Source: Enterococcus hirae ATCC 9790
GTDB lineage: Bacteria > Bacillota > Bacilli > Lactobacillales > Enterococcaceae
DNA length: 64,000 nucleotides
Assembly (NCBI RefSeq): GCF_000271405.2
Contig: NC_018081.1
Location: 2,227,678 to 2,291,677 of the forward strand
Direction: 5' to 3'
Part shown: positions 16,438 to 25,300 of the stretch, in pieces
Numbering within the stretch: position 1 is the first letter of the stretch
Layout of the letters: each line of letters opens with the position of its first letter
The notes under the pieces: generated by a model
Told to the model about the DNA's origin: nothing
Database searches by the model: none
The model's input: only the letters and a program-made list of their open reading frames with translations
Translations under genes and position numbers: made by a program

Positions 16438-17984
16438 TCATTTATTAGAAAATGGTGTGCAAGATGTATAATCATTTTCTTGCTTTAATTCAAAGATATA
16501 TCCAGCAATTTGAGTAATTACTTTTTTCCATTCTTGCGGTGTCACATAATTGTCCAATAAATAGATTTTTTTGATATGTGGCGGCAGATGCTCTAAGGGA
16601 CAGTCACTGACGATGATATCACATTCTTCCATATAATTTTTTTGGATGATGATCGACTCGGAAGAAAAGATCTGCTCGATTTTGACCATCAAATCTTTAC
16701 TCACATAAAAATCCTTGGTGTAATTGATACCTATGACGATCGAGTGTTGAGGTTTAAAGCGATCATACAAATGAAGTAAGTCTTCAACGATCCATTGCAT
16801 ATTTTCTTTGATCAATAGATCTGGCAGCTCTTTACTGATTTTTTGTCTAAAAGTGACGTAGAATTGTTTGATCTCATTTTGTAAGTTTTCAAAATTTTCT
16901 TTTCCTTCATATAAAGTATAGGTAGGTAAAGGAGTATTGGGGTGATCAGGATTCAAAAAAGTACTGAAAAGTTTATTTCGAGCAAAGTTCAAGGCATAAA
17001 GTTTTTGTTGGTTGACTGGTACTTTTAAATGAAAGTGTCGGCTAAAAGACTCCACTAGCTTTTTAGAGTAAACGATGTAAGGAACATTAGCTTCTAGTAA
17101 CATTTGGTAATGTTGAAAGCTAAGCTCGTCACTTTCTAGTTTTGAGATCGCTAATCTTGCTAACAGGTTGATTAAAACCCGCTGCTCATGACAGATAGAT
17201 AAATGATCGTTAAGTAAATCAAATTCTGGAGTAACCAAGTATTCAATATAGTCATATTCTTTAAACTCTCTTTGGACATTCTTCAACGATGTAACTGGAA
17301 AGTTCTCTACACAGATTTTTAATAGTAAAAATAATTTCTCTTTCATACCTCCACTTAGGGCATCAAGTAATTCTTGTTTAAAATAAGTTGTTAGTTCATA
17401 CGTAATAGATTGTGGGGTTTCCATGCCGTAGGGGACAGAAGTATTTGAAAAAATATTCCAATAAACATCTAAAAAACAATACTGGATCTGTACTTCCGTT
17501 CCTGCTACGATTTTTTTCCTTTAGCTGTAAATTTAAATGCAATCCCATACAATTTAAGGAACTGATTGACAGCTTTCATTTTGGAATAAAGATAAGAGGA
17601 GCTGTAATTTGTTGTTTGACTAATGCTAACAATTGAATGACCAGTTGGTTCTAACAGGGCTGTTAAAATTTTAAAATTTGTCGATTCTAAACAGTATTTA
17701 CCAAATAATTCATAATAACATTTTGCACTATCTGTATTCTTTAAATCTAACTGGACAAATTTCTTTTGCCTGATCAAAGAAACATCTTCTAAATCAAGTG
17801 TCATAAAATCCTGTTCTAATTCTTGGAGATAAAGCAAAAAATTAGAATCAGACATCTCAAAATAATCAGCGAGGTAGTGAGTGGTAATGAAGAATGGGTG
17901 TTCTGCAAGAAAAAGAAAAATATTGAGCTTGGTAACACTTTTTTTATTTAAAAGATACTTTTTGATTGCTTCTTGTGTTTGCAT
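16438..17984 (-). pseudogene. Mga-family regulator, frameshifted
   Basis: Two minus-strand frames, 17984-17505 (159 residues) and 17424-16438 (328 residues), read as one Mga-like protein of about 515 residues if a single A is added to the A7 run at 17511-17517. The joined reading passes through GKKIVAGTEVQIQYC and on into METPQSITYE with no stop. The N-terminal part has winged helix-turn-helix regions (FFITTHYLADYFEMSDSNFL; SIVSISQTTNYSSSYLYSKM). The C-terminal part ends in an EIIB-like domain (SIVIGINYTKDFYVSKD). Mga/AtxA-type proteins activate surface and virulence genes, and this one is divergent from an LPXTG protein gene. As written, only the DNA-binding half would be made. Confidence 0.72.
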
Positions 17985-18127
17985 GTTATTCCTCCATTTG
18001 ATTTTCCATCCAGCATTTTACTAAAAAATTAGCTATTTTGAACAAAAAAACAGTAATAATATTTTAGCCGTTTGTATTATCTTATGTATTGCAAGCCAAA
18101 AGTGTTTGAAACGGGGGAGATGTAAAA

Positions 18128-19157
18128 ATGAATCACTTAAAACTTATAATGGCTACTGTTGCTTTGACAGGCCTATCGGTAACTGCCGAAGCAACGCAAC
18201 AAGTAAAGATTGAAGAGCACCACCCAATCGTTACTAAAACGAAAGAGCCTGGGTGGGCAAACGTGAATTGTATCACACTACAGGATGAATTTTCCACAAC
18301 AAATTCAGGAATCATGAAATTTCCGGTGGGAAAAACGGTACCAGTCAAAGCCAGTGTCAGCTATTCAGGCGATAGACAACCAATCTCACAATCCAATGTA
18401 GTATTTGAGAAAGTTGATCCAGCATTGACGATTGGGTACGATCCAACTACGCTTCAGATTAATGGACATAAGGCTAGTTTTACCTTTACTGTAACATTAA
18501 ATCAACATTTAACAAAGCCAGCATTATTTACGATCAAAGTAGCTGATGGCAGTCCGACAGATAATCAGCATCTTACGCCTTATAGTCAACGTCAGACAGT
18601 TGAAGAAATGCTTAATGTTGATGAGGATAATTTTACCGAATTACCAGAAATTGAACCGACTGATCCAACACCGGAAGAAAAGCCAGATCCAGTTGAACCG
18701 ACTGATCCAACGCCGGAAGAAAGCCAGATCCAGTTGAACCGACTGATCCAACGCCAGAAGAAAGCCAGATCCAGTCGAACCGACTGATCCAACACCAGAT
18801 GAAATGAAAAAACCTCAAGTGGAAATCGAGATACCTAAGAAAGAAGAATTTCCAACTGTGGGGGAATCTTTAATTGACGTTAATACGAAAAATCAAGTAA
18901 TTTTGCCAGATATGATCAAAGAAAAATCGCATCAGATGTCTTTATCAGGTAGTTTTACGCCTAAAAATGAAAACAATTATGAAATAAACAATGATAATTT
19001 CTCAGATAATGAAAAATCTCTTGGTAATGGTATAAGTGGTCAATTACCAAAAACAGCAGATAAAGCAACACCAAGTTTTATGTATCTTGGGTTTACACTT
19101 ATCATTTTCTCTATTTTCGGAGTGAGAAAGTTACGAAATAGTGAAAAACAAAGTTAA
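18128..19157 (+). pseudogene. LPXTG-anchored surface protein, frameshifted in its repeat
   Basis: The first frame, 18128-18787, gives a signal peptide (residues 1-22), a globular N domain of about 150 residues and a Pro-Glu-Asp repeat of unit EPTDPTPEEKPDPV. The second frame, from 18804, holds the C-terminal part with LPKTA, a hydrophobic anchor and a basic tail, so sortase would attach it to the wall. The first repeat unit is 42 nt; the next two are 41 nt, each one A short in GAAGAAAAGCC. Adding one A to each restores a single frame to the stop at 19157 (about 344 residues). As written, the product would be cut off before the anchor. ATG 18128 follows GGGGGAG. The ligand is unknown. Confidence 0.78.
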
Positions 19158-19181
19158 AGCAAACAAATAACATTATTATTA

Positions 19182-19220
19182 AAAGAAGAGAATGAGGAGC
19201 ACATCCTCATTCTCTTCTTT
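19182..19220 (+). terminator. Terminator of the LPXTG gene
   Basis: AAAGAAGAGAATGAGGA pairs perfectly with TCCTCATTCTCTTCTTT around a five-base loop. Confidence 0.85.
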
Positions 19221-19242
19221 ATAAAATAGAAAATTACTAGAA

Positions 19243-19280
19243 AAATAAGTGATGAACCATAAGTATTAAATCACTTATTT
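19243..19280 (-). terminator. Terminator of the bile salt hydrolase gene
   Basis: AAATAAGTGA and TCACTTATTT are inverted repeats around an 18-base loop, immediately after the minus-strand stop codon at 19282 and followed on that strand by TTTTTCT. Confidence 0.75.
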
Positions 19281-19281
19281 T

Positions 19282-20259
19282 TTATTTGTTTAAATAATGT
19301 ATTTGTTCTTGATCAACCACTGGATAAGTAATCAATTCAGTGCCTTCGAGATTTTCTTTATGCATTTCAACTGCGGTGATTTGGTGATTGTTGTAAGTAG
19401 TATAGTAATAGATCCCTTTGTCCATGTTACAACAAGACGAATAGATCGTATATTCAAACTTCCCATTTCCTACATCACACAATCCTTTTTGTTGTTCCAC
19501 GGATGTTAATATATGGAAAAATTGGTTCACGCTCTCCATCTCTGAATCTCCTGAGACTGATTGCCATTTTGTAAAGGCAGCTTTTACGAAACGAGAAGCA
19601 GATGATAAATCGCCTGGTAAGCCTAATCCACCCATTCCACGACTATACACATCCAACTCTAGATTTTTCGCAAAATGATTGGAAGATACAGTAGGAGAAA
19701 CATGACGGTAGTTATTTAAATTAAACAATTGATAATCAAAAGGTGGATTATTTGTTAATACACCGACTGGATTATTGTAAATTTTCAAACCATCAATGGT
19801 TGATTCGATCACGAGAGCTTCATTTTGGTCAGCAAGCATCCAGTGAAGAGGAGAAAGTGGAAGTTCTTCACTAAAATTGATATTTACTAAGTTGATCTCA
19901 GCAAGTAATTTTTTTGCCTCATCGATTGTTGCGCATTTTCCTAATAACCAAGGGATAAATTCGAATGGTGAGATATTGGTTTTACCAGAGTCTTTTTCAA
20001 AGTAATGAGCATTTTCAGGGAAATTCAAACCTGCCATGCTAAGTCCTTTTTCATTTGTTGCTTCAAAATATAACGGATAATTATCAACAACTGCAGCCAT
20101 ACCAATTAACGCATAGTGAGAGGGTAGAGGATCCGTTCGACGAAATTTAAAAGGATAGTTTCTAGGCGTAATTGTCACTACTTGTCCATAAGAAAGCTCT
20201 AAATCTAAGTTTCGTCCAAAATAATGATCTTTAGTTGCATAAACAATGGATGTACACAT
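19282..20259 (-). CDS. bsh: Choloylglycine (bile salt) hydrolase
   Basis: This 325-residue Ntn-hydrolase deconjugates glycine- or taurine-conjugated bile salts. The start is placed at ATG 20259, directly behind AGGAGGAG, so that Cys2 (MCTSIVYA) becomes the N-terminal nucleophile after Met removal; the longer reading from 20304 would bury it. Other family marks are YFGRNLDLELSYG near the N terminus (with the catalytic Arg and Asp), NEKGLSMAGLNFPENAHY, the GVLTNNPPFDYQ asparagine and GLGLPGDLSSASRFVKAAF with its arginine. Penicillin V acylases share the fold, but the motifs favour BSH. It indicates an intestinal habitat. Confidence 0.9.
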   Translation of the reverse strand: MCTSIVYATKDHYFGRNLDLELSYGQVVTITPRNYPFKFRRTDPLPSHYALIGMAAVVDNYPLYFEATNEKGLSMAGLNFPENAHYFEKDSGKTNISPFEFIPWLLGKCATIDEAKKLLAEINLVNINFSEELPLSPLHWMLADQNEALVIESTIDGLKIYNNPVGVLTNNPPFDYQLFNLNNYRHVSPTVSSNHFAKNLELDVYSRGMGGLGLPGDLSSASRFVKAAFTKWQSVSGDSEMESVNQFFHILTSVEQQKGLCDVGNGKFEYTIYSSCCNMDKGIYYYTTYNNHQITAVEMHKENLEGTELITYPVVDQEQIHYLNK

Positions 20260-20438
20260 GATACATCTCCTCCTTTTATTAATATAAATTAATGATAATA
20301 CCAATTTTAATTTTTTACCAGAAAAACTGATTTTTGATTAAAAAAACTCCTATTATAAAAAAAGATCTTTTCTAAGATGGATTTACTTTGTAAGGATTAA
20401 CAAGACAAGTGTGCGGTGTTCTAGAAAATTTTAGCGGA

Positions 20439-20485
20439 AAATAAGCCGAAGAATGCCCTAACTAGAAGGGATTCTTCGACTTATT
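20439..20485. terminator. Terminator-like hairpin
   Basis: AATAAGCCGAAGAATGCCCT and AAGGGATTCTTCGACTTATT form a near-perfect stem downstream of the minus-strand gene ending at 20564. No long T-run follows on either strand; on the minus strand the outer stem end reads CTTATTTTCC. Confidence 0.6.
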
Positions 20486-20563
20486 TCTCAGAGCTAGAGA
20501 CGTCACAAAATTTTTATGACAATTAAACTGAAGTAAATCTTACAGGTTCTGATTCAAAGAAAG

Positions 20564-21589
20564 TCACTCTTTGAGGGGATGGTTGGGAATTTCTTTCACT
20601 TTTAATATATCTAATAAGAATGTAAAAATTGGAATACCAACAATCAAACCCCATACTCCTAAAAAGCGTTCGCTGATCAATAATACAATAAAGGTATAGA
20701 AAATCGGTAATTCTGTTTTACTAGACATCAATTTTGGATTCAAAACATAAGATTCAAGTAAATGGACGATTAAAATCGTTAATAAGATGTAAACCACATC
20801 TTTTATGCCACCTTGAGAATACGCAATAAAGGATAAGGGCACACAAGAGATAATGACACCAGCAACTGGGATCAAACTTAAAATAAAGATCATAATTGCT
20901 AAACTAAGCAACTGATGGAAACCAAAAGCAGCTAAAGCAATCGTTGTGAGGATCGTGTTTAATAAAGCAATAATGAACTGTGCCTCTAATACTAATCCAA
21001 AGGTATTGACAAATTTATCAGCAAAGTAATAAATGTCTTGGAAGAACCAAGAAAATTCGCCTTTTAAGAATAAGCGGGAAAATAGGATTGTTTTTTTCTT
21101 TTCGATCATAAAAAAGAAACTTAAGATAAAAGACATAGTAAAGGCGACAGCCATCTTACCAAAGTCTTGCAAATAGCCTAAAGCAATTGATGCACCATTT
21201 TGTAATTGTTCAAAGAAATCATTTCTTTCAATGTAATTATGGATATAAAGTAAAACCGGATCAGCGTCTTTGGGTTGATGTTCATAGAAATTGATGACTG
21301 ATTTGACCATGTCAAATGTTTGGTGTACCAAGACGGGGATATAAATTGTAAATGCTAAATAGATTAGGTAAACCACAAGAGCATAAACAATAATGGTTAA
21401 TACTCCGGTTGGAACCTTAATGAATCGTTGGATAATTTGCACTAAGTGAATCATTAAATACGTAAAAATAAAAGTTAGTAAAATTGTTGTAATCATGCTT
21501 CTTACAAGAAAAAGGACTACAATAATGATTAATAGAACAGTCATACGACGAATTTTTTCATTCGCCAAAAAGCGTTGGTAAACAGACAA
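20564..21589 (-). CDS. AI-2E family (TqsA/YdiK-like) membrane transporter
   Basis: This 341-residue polytopic protein of the AI-2 exporter superfamily has three hydrophobic segments near the N terminus, a large loop, and a C-terminal block with SLIPVAGVIISCVPLSF and VLNPKLMSSKTELPIFYTF, both typical. Members export AI-2 or other small solutes, or act as Na+/H+ antiporters. The open frame extends to 21685, but that start falls inside the terminator of the preceding ohrR gene. TTG 21589, preceded by TTGGAGG at seven bases, gives the family-like N terminus MSVYQRFLANEKIRR. Confidence 0.8.
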   Translation of the reverse strand: MSVYQRFLANEKIRRMTVLLIIIVVLFLVRSMITTILLTFIFTYLMIHLVQIIQRFIKVPTGVLTIIVYALVVYLIYLAFTIYIPVLVHQTFDMVKSVINFYEHQPKDADPVLLYIHNYIERNDFFEQLQNGASIALGYLQDFGKMAVAFTMSFILSFFFMIEKKKTILFSRLFLKGEFSWFFQDIYYFADKFVNTFGLVLEAQFIIALLNTILTTIALAAFGFHQLLSLAIMIFILSLIPVAGVIISCVPLSFIAYSQGGIKDVVYILLTILIVHLLESYVLNPKLMSSKTELPIFYTFIVLLISERFLGVWGLIVGIPIFTFLLDILKVKEIPNHPLKE

Positions 21590-21672
21590 ATCAACAACCT
21601 CCAAGTAATTTAAGTCATAGCGTACATATTTGATTATAAAGCGGAAATAGGGAATTAGGAAGAAAAAAATAA

Positions 21673-21707
21673 AAACTGCAGACATTGATGAGCAATGTCT
21701 GCAGTTT
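21673..21707 (-). terminator. Terminator of ohrR
   Basis: AAACTGCAGACATT and AATGTCTGCAGTTT form a perfect 14-bp stem around seven bases, followed on the minus strand by TTATTTTTTT. It lies 14 bases after the ohrR stop. Confidence 0.9.
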
Positions 21708-21720
21708 GACTGTTTAGTTC

Positions 21721-22161
21721 CTAGTGTTTTTCCCGAAAATTAGTTAGCATTTTCTTGCTGAGTTTTTGCAAAAGAACAAGCTCATCCGGTTCAAGTGGAA
21801 GACTCGCTAATATTTTAGCAGGAATATCTTTTGCTTTTTCTTCTAAAGCTTTTCCATTAGAAGTCAGTGATAGAATCGTAATACGCTCGTCTTTATCTGC
21901 TCTTCTTCTTTGAAGTAGGCCTTTGTCAGCCATTTTTTTTATGACGGGCGTCAAGGTTCCAGAATCTAAACAAAGTAAGCTGCCAAGTTCTTTCATTGTG
22001 ACTTGTTGGTTTTCCCATAAAACACGCATTACCAGGTATTGCGTGTAAGTTAAATCTAAAGGCTTCAGCAAAGGGTTGTACGAGCGAATGATTTCTTTAG
22101 AGGCGGCATATAAAGGAAAGCACAACTGGTTTTCTAAATATAAATCTTCCATTTTCTCCAC
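21721..22161 (-). CDS. ohrR: OhrR-type MarR repressor, organic peroxide sensor
   Basis: This 146-residue MarR-family protein has the N-terminal reactive cysteine of OhrR in LENQLCFPLYAASKEI (Cys14), where a peroxide oxidises the sensor thiol. The winged helix is at about residues 50-95 (MKELGSLLCLDSGTLTPVIKKM, then RRRADKDERI in the wing). It sits directly behind ohr on the same strand, and an OhrR-type operator stands before ohr, so it represses the pair until organic hydroperoxide is present. A shorter start at ATG 22152 (MEDLY) is possible. Confidence 0.88.
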   Translation of the reverse strand: MEKMEDLYLENQLCFPLYAASKEIIRSYNPLLKPLDLTYTQYLVMRVLWENQQVTMKELGSLLCLDSGTLTPVIKKMADKGLLQRRRADKDERITILSLTSNGKALEEKAKDIPAKILASLPLEPDELVLLQKLSKKMLTNFREKH

Positions 22162-22210
22162 CTCGATTCTCGTAGTTCCTTGTTAGCATAGCTGATTTTG
22201 TAATAAATGT

Positions 22211-22621
22211 CTAGCTGTTAACGGCAGTCAATGTCACTTCAATATTACCTGCAGTTGCCTTAGAATAAGGGCAAACCTTATGAGCTGCTTCTAGTAATTC
22301 TTGTGTTTCCTCTAAAGAGAGACCTTCAACATGACCTTCAATTTCAACGCCTAAAACAAAACTCATTTCATTTTCAGCATACAAAGATACTTGAGCACTG
22401 ATGGTAGAAGCACCAGAGATATTTTTTTGATTTTTGATCAATTCTAACGCACTATTGAAACAAGCACTGAAACCTGCTGCAAATAATTGCTCAGGATTCG
22501 TTGCATCGGCTACACGACGTCCAGGAGCCGCAATTGTAAGTTCAAATGAATGATCTGGACTATGAACTTCACCTGAACGACCACCAGTATTGATCATTTT
22601 TGTAGAATACATTTTTTTCAT
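22211..22621 (-). CDS. ohr: Organic hydroperoxide resistance protein (Ohr, OsmC family)
   Basis: This 136-residue thiol peroxidase detoxifies organic hydroperoxides. The two catalytic cysteines are in AAGFSACFNSAL and AHKVCPYSKAT, the standard Ohr pair, and GGRSGEVHSPD and PGRRVADATNPEQLFAAG are family-typical. The start is taken at ATG 22621, behind AAAGGAGTG, rather than 22654, which lies in the operator region. ohr precedes ohrR in the same transcript. Confidence 0.93.
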   Translation of the reverse strand: MKKMYSTKMINTGGRSGEVHSPDHSFELTIAAPGRRVADATNPEQLFAAGFSACFNSALELIKNQKNISGASTISAQVSLYAENEMSFVLGVEIEGHVEGLSLEETQELLEAAHKVCPYSKATAGNIEVTLTAVNS

Positions 22622-22649
22622 AAAAAACACTCCTTTAAATTTGATTTTG

Positions 22650-22678
22650 TACAATTAAATTGTATACAACTTAATTGA
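22650..22678 (-). promoter_or_regulatory. OhrR operator
   Basis: TACAATTAAATTGTA (22650-22664) is a perfect palindrome, followed by the half-similar TACAACTTAATTG (22664-22676). This doubled arrangement closely matches the known OhrR site of Bacillus. It lies about 30 bases before the ohr start codon. Confidence 0.85.
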
Positions 22679-22714
22679 GAAAGGCAACTAATTCGTTTCA
22701 GCATGGGCATAAAA

Positions 22715-22751
22715 AAAACGAGCGACTACACGTTATGGCATCACTCGTTTT
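22715..22751 (-). terminator. Terminator of the yitT-like gene
   Basis: AAAACGAGCGA and TCACTCGTTTT pair with one mismatch around a 15-base loop, and on the minus strand T8 follows. The gene upstream on that strand ends at 22831. Confidence 0.75.
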
Positions 22752-22830
22752 AGATAAATTATTTAAGCAGAATCAATTTTTAGAAGAAATACAAAAATAG
22801 AAGAGGAAGTATTTATGAATAAGCTTCTTA

Positions 22831-23697
22831 TTACTCAATTGGATGGTAAGTAAAGCCACTACCAGTTACTTCAGCTACACTGCTGACAATCACAAAAGCA
22901 GTAGGGTCGATTTCTTCGATCAATGATTTGACTCTTGAAAACTCCTGGTCTGTTACGACGATCAATAAAACTTCTTTAGATTTGCGGTTGTAGCCACCTT
23001 TTGCTTCTAATAAAGTTAAGCCACGACCAATTTCCGCACTTAAACGTTGGCGGATTTCTTCGATAGAAGTTTCGCTCATCACCATTATCGATTTTTTACG
23101 ATTCATTCCTGTTTCAATATATGACATTACAATCGAGGTAATGACGATCGAAAGAATGGCGTATAAAAATTCTTCAAACCCAAAAATAAATAAATTAAGT
23201 GATACAACAAACGCATCTGTTACCAATAAACCAATCGAAGTATTCAAATGAAAGTACTTTTTGAAGATCAGTGGTGGAATAGTTGTTCCGCCACTTGAAG
23301 AATTATTTTTGTATAAAATAGCGACACCCAGAGCAAAGATCGCACTACCAAAGATCACTGAAAGTAAACGATCCGACGTAACCATCATTTCAGGGACGAC
23401 CGCAATAATCAGCGGAAAGACAAGACTTCCAAAAAGCACTTTGAAAAAAGGTTTTTTTCCAAGAAATACAAGAGCTAATACCAACATGATGATATTTAAT
23501 ACTAAAATGACCATTGCACGATCAAAACCTAAAGCCGATTCTAAGAGAATACCTAAACCACTCACACCGCCTGCTGCGATATGGTGGGGGCCTAAAAACA
23601 TATTGATACCTACGCCTAAAATGGTTAAGGCAAACATTATTTTTATGTATGTCCAAATCATCGTTTTCATTTGCTTCATCCATTCACATCCATTCAT
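22831..23697 (-). CDS. YitT family membrane protein (DUF161 and DUF2179)
   Basis: This protein of up to 288 residues has five or six N-terminal helices. The DUF161 mark is FLGPHHIAAGGVSGLGILLE near the N terminus and again NNSSSGGTTIPPLIFKKYFH in the middle. A C-terminal cytosolic DUF2179 domain holds KGGYNRKSKEVLLIVVTDQE. The family is widespread in Firmicutes but of unestablished function. Three in-frame ATG codons lie close together (23697, 23679, 23670); none has a strong ribosome site, so the exact start is open. Confidence 0.8.
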   Translation of the reverse strand: MNGCEWMKQMKTMIWTYIKIMFALTILGVGINMFLGPHHIAAGGVSGLGILLESALGFDRAMVILVLNIIMLVLALVFLGKKPFFKVLFGSLVFPLIIAVVPEMMVTSDRLLSVIFGSAIFALGVAILYKNNSSSGGTTIPPLIFKKYFHLNTSIGLLVTDAFVVSLNLFIFGFEEFLYAILSIVITSIVMSYIETGMNRKKSIMVMSETSIEEIRQRLSAEIGRGLTLLEAKGGYNRKSKEVLLIVVTDQEFSRVKSLIEEIDPTAFVIVSSVAEVTGSGFTYHPIE

Positions 23698-23771
23698 TAT
23701 TGTATTTTAATTTTTTAGTGCTTTTTTCATTATAACGTAATATTCACCTAAAGTTAACTACTATTTTAAAA

Positions 23772-23795
23772 AAATGTTAGGTTAGTCTAACATTT
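23772..23795. promoter_or_regulatory. Palindrome upstream of the yitT-like gene
   Basis: AAATGTTAG and CTAACATTT are perfect 9-bp arms around six bases, 75 bases before the yitT start on the minus strand. It may be an operator or a weak hairpin. The rest of 23796-23968 shows nothing clear. Confidence 0.4.
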
Positions 23796-23968
23796 CAGGT
23801 TGAGAAATAGATGAGCTATGAGTTCACTATGTTGCTATAGATAGTGAATAATCATATTTTTTATCGATTGAAATAAAAATGAAAGATGTCTTTTACTTTT
23901 ACTTATTTCGATAAAGAGCAAATAAAGATGGAAATTTAATGAATGAAAGGTTGGACATAAATGCAACG

Positions 23969-24358
23969 TCATGTCGATTCGTTACGAACAGTTAGTGTGC
24001 AAGAACCATTGGCAATAAGATGAGCAGGAGTTGGTTCGTTTTCTTTTTCTAAATAAATTTCAGCTGCCCAAAATTGGATAGAACGTCCAATTTTAGTTGG
24101 ACGTGCGATCACTCGTAATTGTCCATTTTGAGCGCTGTTAAGGTGGTTGACGTGTAAATCTACACTTACCGCATATTGTGGCGAGCTTAAATGTTGGTTA
24201 GCACCAATACTACAAGCGGTTTCAATCAAGATACCGTTGATTCCACCATGAAGGAAGCCAAAAGGTTGGAGATGGATGTCAGAAATCGGTAGTAACAATT
24301 CAACCTGTTCTTTTGAGATAGACATTGTCTCAATCTGTAAATATTCGATTAAATTCAT
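23969..24358 (-). CDS. PaaI-type hotdog thioesterase, probably DHNA-CoA hydrolase
   Basis: This 129-residue hotdog-fold thioesterase has the family segment PFGFLHGGINGILIETACSIGA, where a Glu in the long helix (ETACS) is catalytic, and a typical C-terminal half. It is divergent from menB and opens the demethylmenaquinone locus. A 1,4-dihydroxy-2-naphthoyl-CoA hydrolase (MenI) is needed between MenB and MenA and no other candidate is here, so that role is likely by context; the sequence alone supports only an acyl-CoA thioesterase. Confidence 0.75.
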   Translation of the reverse strand: MNLIEYLQIETMSISKEQVELLLPISDIHLQPFGFLHGGINGILIETACSIGANQHLSSPQYAVSVDLHVNHLNSAQNGQLRVIARPTKIGRSIQFWAAEIYLEKENEPTPAHLIANGSCTLTVRNEST

Positions 24359-24423
24359 TTTTAGGTTTCATTCCTTTTTTGTTTTTTGAATAGTATAACA
24401 GAAATTCTTAAAAAATATAAAAT

Positions 24424-24455
24424 TACAAACGTTTTCTTTGGCTTTTGTGTATAAT
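24424..24455 (+). promoter_or_regulatory. men operon promoter with possible cre site
   Basis: TATAAT (24450-24455) lies 30 bases before menB. The -35 region overlaps TACAAACGTTTTCT (24424-24437), which fits the CcpA cre consensus at 12 of 14 positions. Carbon-catabolite control of respiration genes would make sense, but the match is imperfect. Confidence 0.45.
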
Positions 24456-24484
24456 AAGAATGTTCAACTTAGAGGAGGAATAAA

Positions 24485-25300
24485 ATGAGAGAATGGCAAA
24501 CAATTAAAGACTATGAAGAAATACTTTTTGAAAAACATGGTAAAATAGCAAAAATAACAATTAATCGACCTCAAGTACACAATGCATTCACTCCAAAGAC
24601 AGTGTTTGAAATGATTGAAGCTTTTACTATTTGTCGAGAGCGGCAAGATATTGGTGTGATTATTTTAACCGGGGCAGGAGATCAAGCATTTTGTTCTGGT
24701 GGAGATCAAAAAGTTCGAGGAAATGGCGGGTATGTAGGTGATGATCAAATCCCTCGCTTGAATGTGCTAGATCTCCAACGCTTGATTCGGGTCATTCCAA
24801 AGCCTGTGATTGCTATGGTCAAAGGTTGGTCGATCGGTGGAGGCAATGTCTTACAACTTGTTTGTGACATCACAATTGCCGCTGAAAATGCGAAATTTGG
24901 ACAAACAGGTCCGAATGTAGGAAGTTTTGACGGCGGTTATGGATCAGGCTATCTAGCTCGAGTGATCGGTCATAAAAAAGCAAAAGAAGTCTGGTTTATG
25001 ACGAAACAGTATTCCGCAACAGAAGCTTTAGCAATGAATTGGATCAACACAGTGGTACCTTTAGCCGAAATTGAAGACGTAACGATAGAGTGGGCAGAAG
25101 AAATGTTGAAGAAAAGTCCTTTAGCATTAAGAATGATCAAGGCTGCAATGAACGCAGATACAGACGGACTAGCGGGGATCCAACAATTAGCAGGGGATGC
25201 CACTTTACTTTACTACACGATGGCTGAAGCTCAAGAAGGACGAGATGCATTCAAAGAAAAGAGAGAGCCTGACTTTGACCAATTTCCTAAATTTCCCTAA
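24485..25300 (+). CDS. menB: 1,4-dihydroxy-2-naphthoyl-CoA synthase
   Basis: This 271-residue crotonase-fold enzyme closes the second ring in menaquinone synthesis by converting o-succinylbenzoyl-CoA. Diagnostic segments are [17 protein letters not shown] (MenB-specific oxyanion loop), [15 protein letters not shown] and [23 protein letters not shown] stands before ATG 24485. It leads menB-E-F-D-H-C, whose genes overlap or touch, indicating one transcript. Enterococci make demethylmenaquinone, used for extracellular electron transfer and heme-supported respiration. Confidence 0.94.
   Translation: MREWQTIKDYEEILFEKHGKIAKITINRPQVHNAFTPKTVFEMIEAFTICRERQDIGVIILTGAGDQAFCSGGDQKVRGNGGYVGDDQIPRLNVLDLQRLIRVIPKPVIAMVKGWSIGGGNVLQLVCDITIAAENAKFGQTGPNVGSFDGGYGSGYLARVIGHKKAKEVWFMTKQYSATEALAMNWINTVVPLAEIEDVTIEWAEEMLKKSPLALRMIKAAMNADTDGLAGIQQLAGDATLLYYTMAEAQEGRDAFKEKREPDFDQFPKFP

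Noticed and set aside
18592..18818. Gly/Ser-rich minus-strand frames over the LPXTG repeat
   Set aside because: They are antisense readings of the repeat, with no start signals.
23261..23710. 149-codon plus-strand frame
   Set aside because: It mirrors the YitT gene on the other strand and has no ribosome site or recognisable domain.
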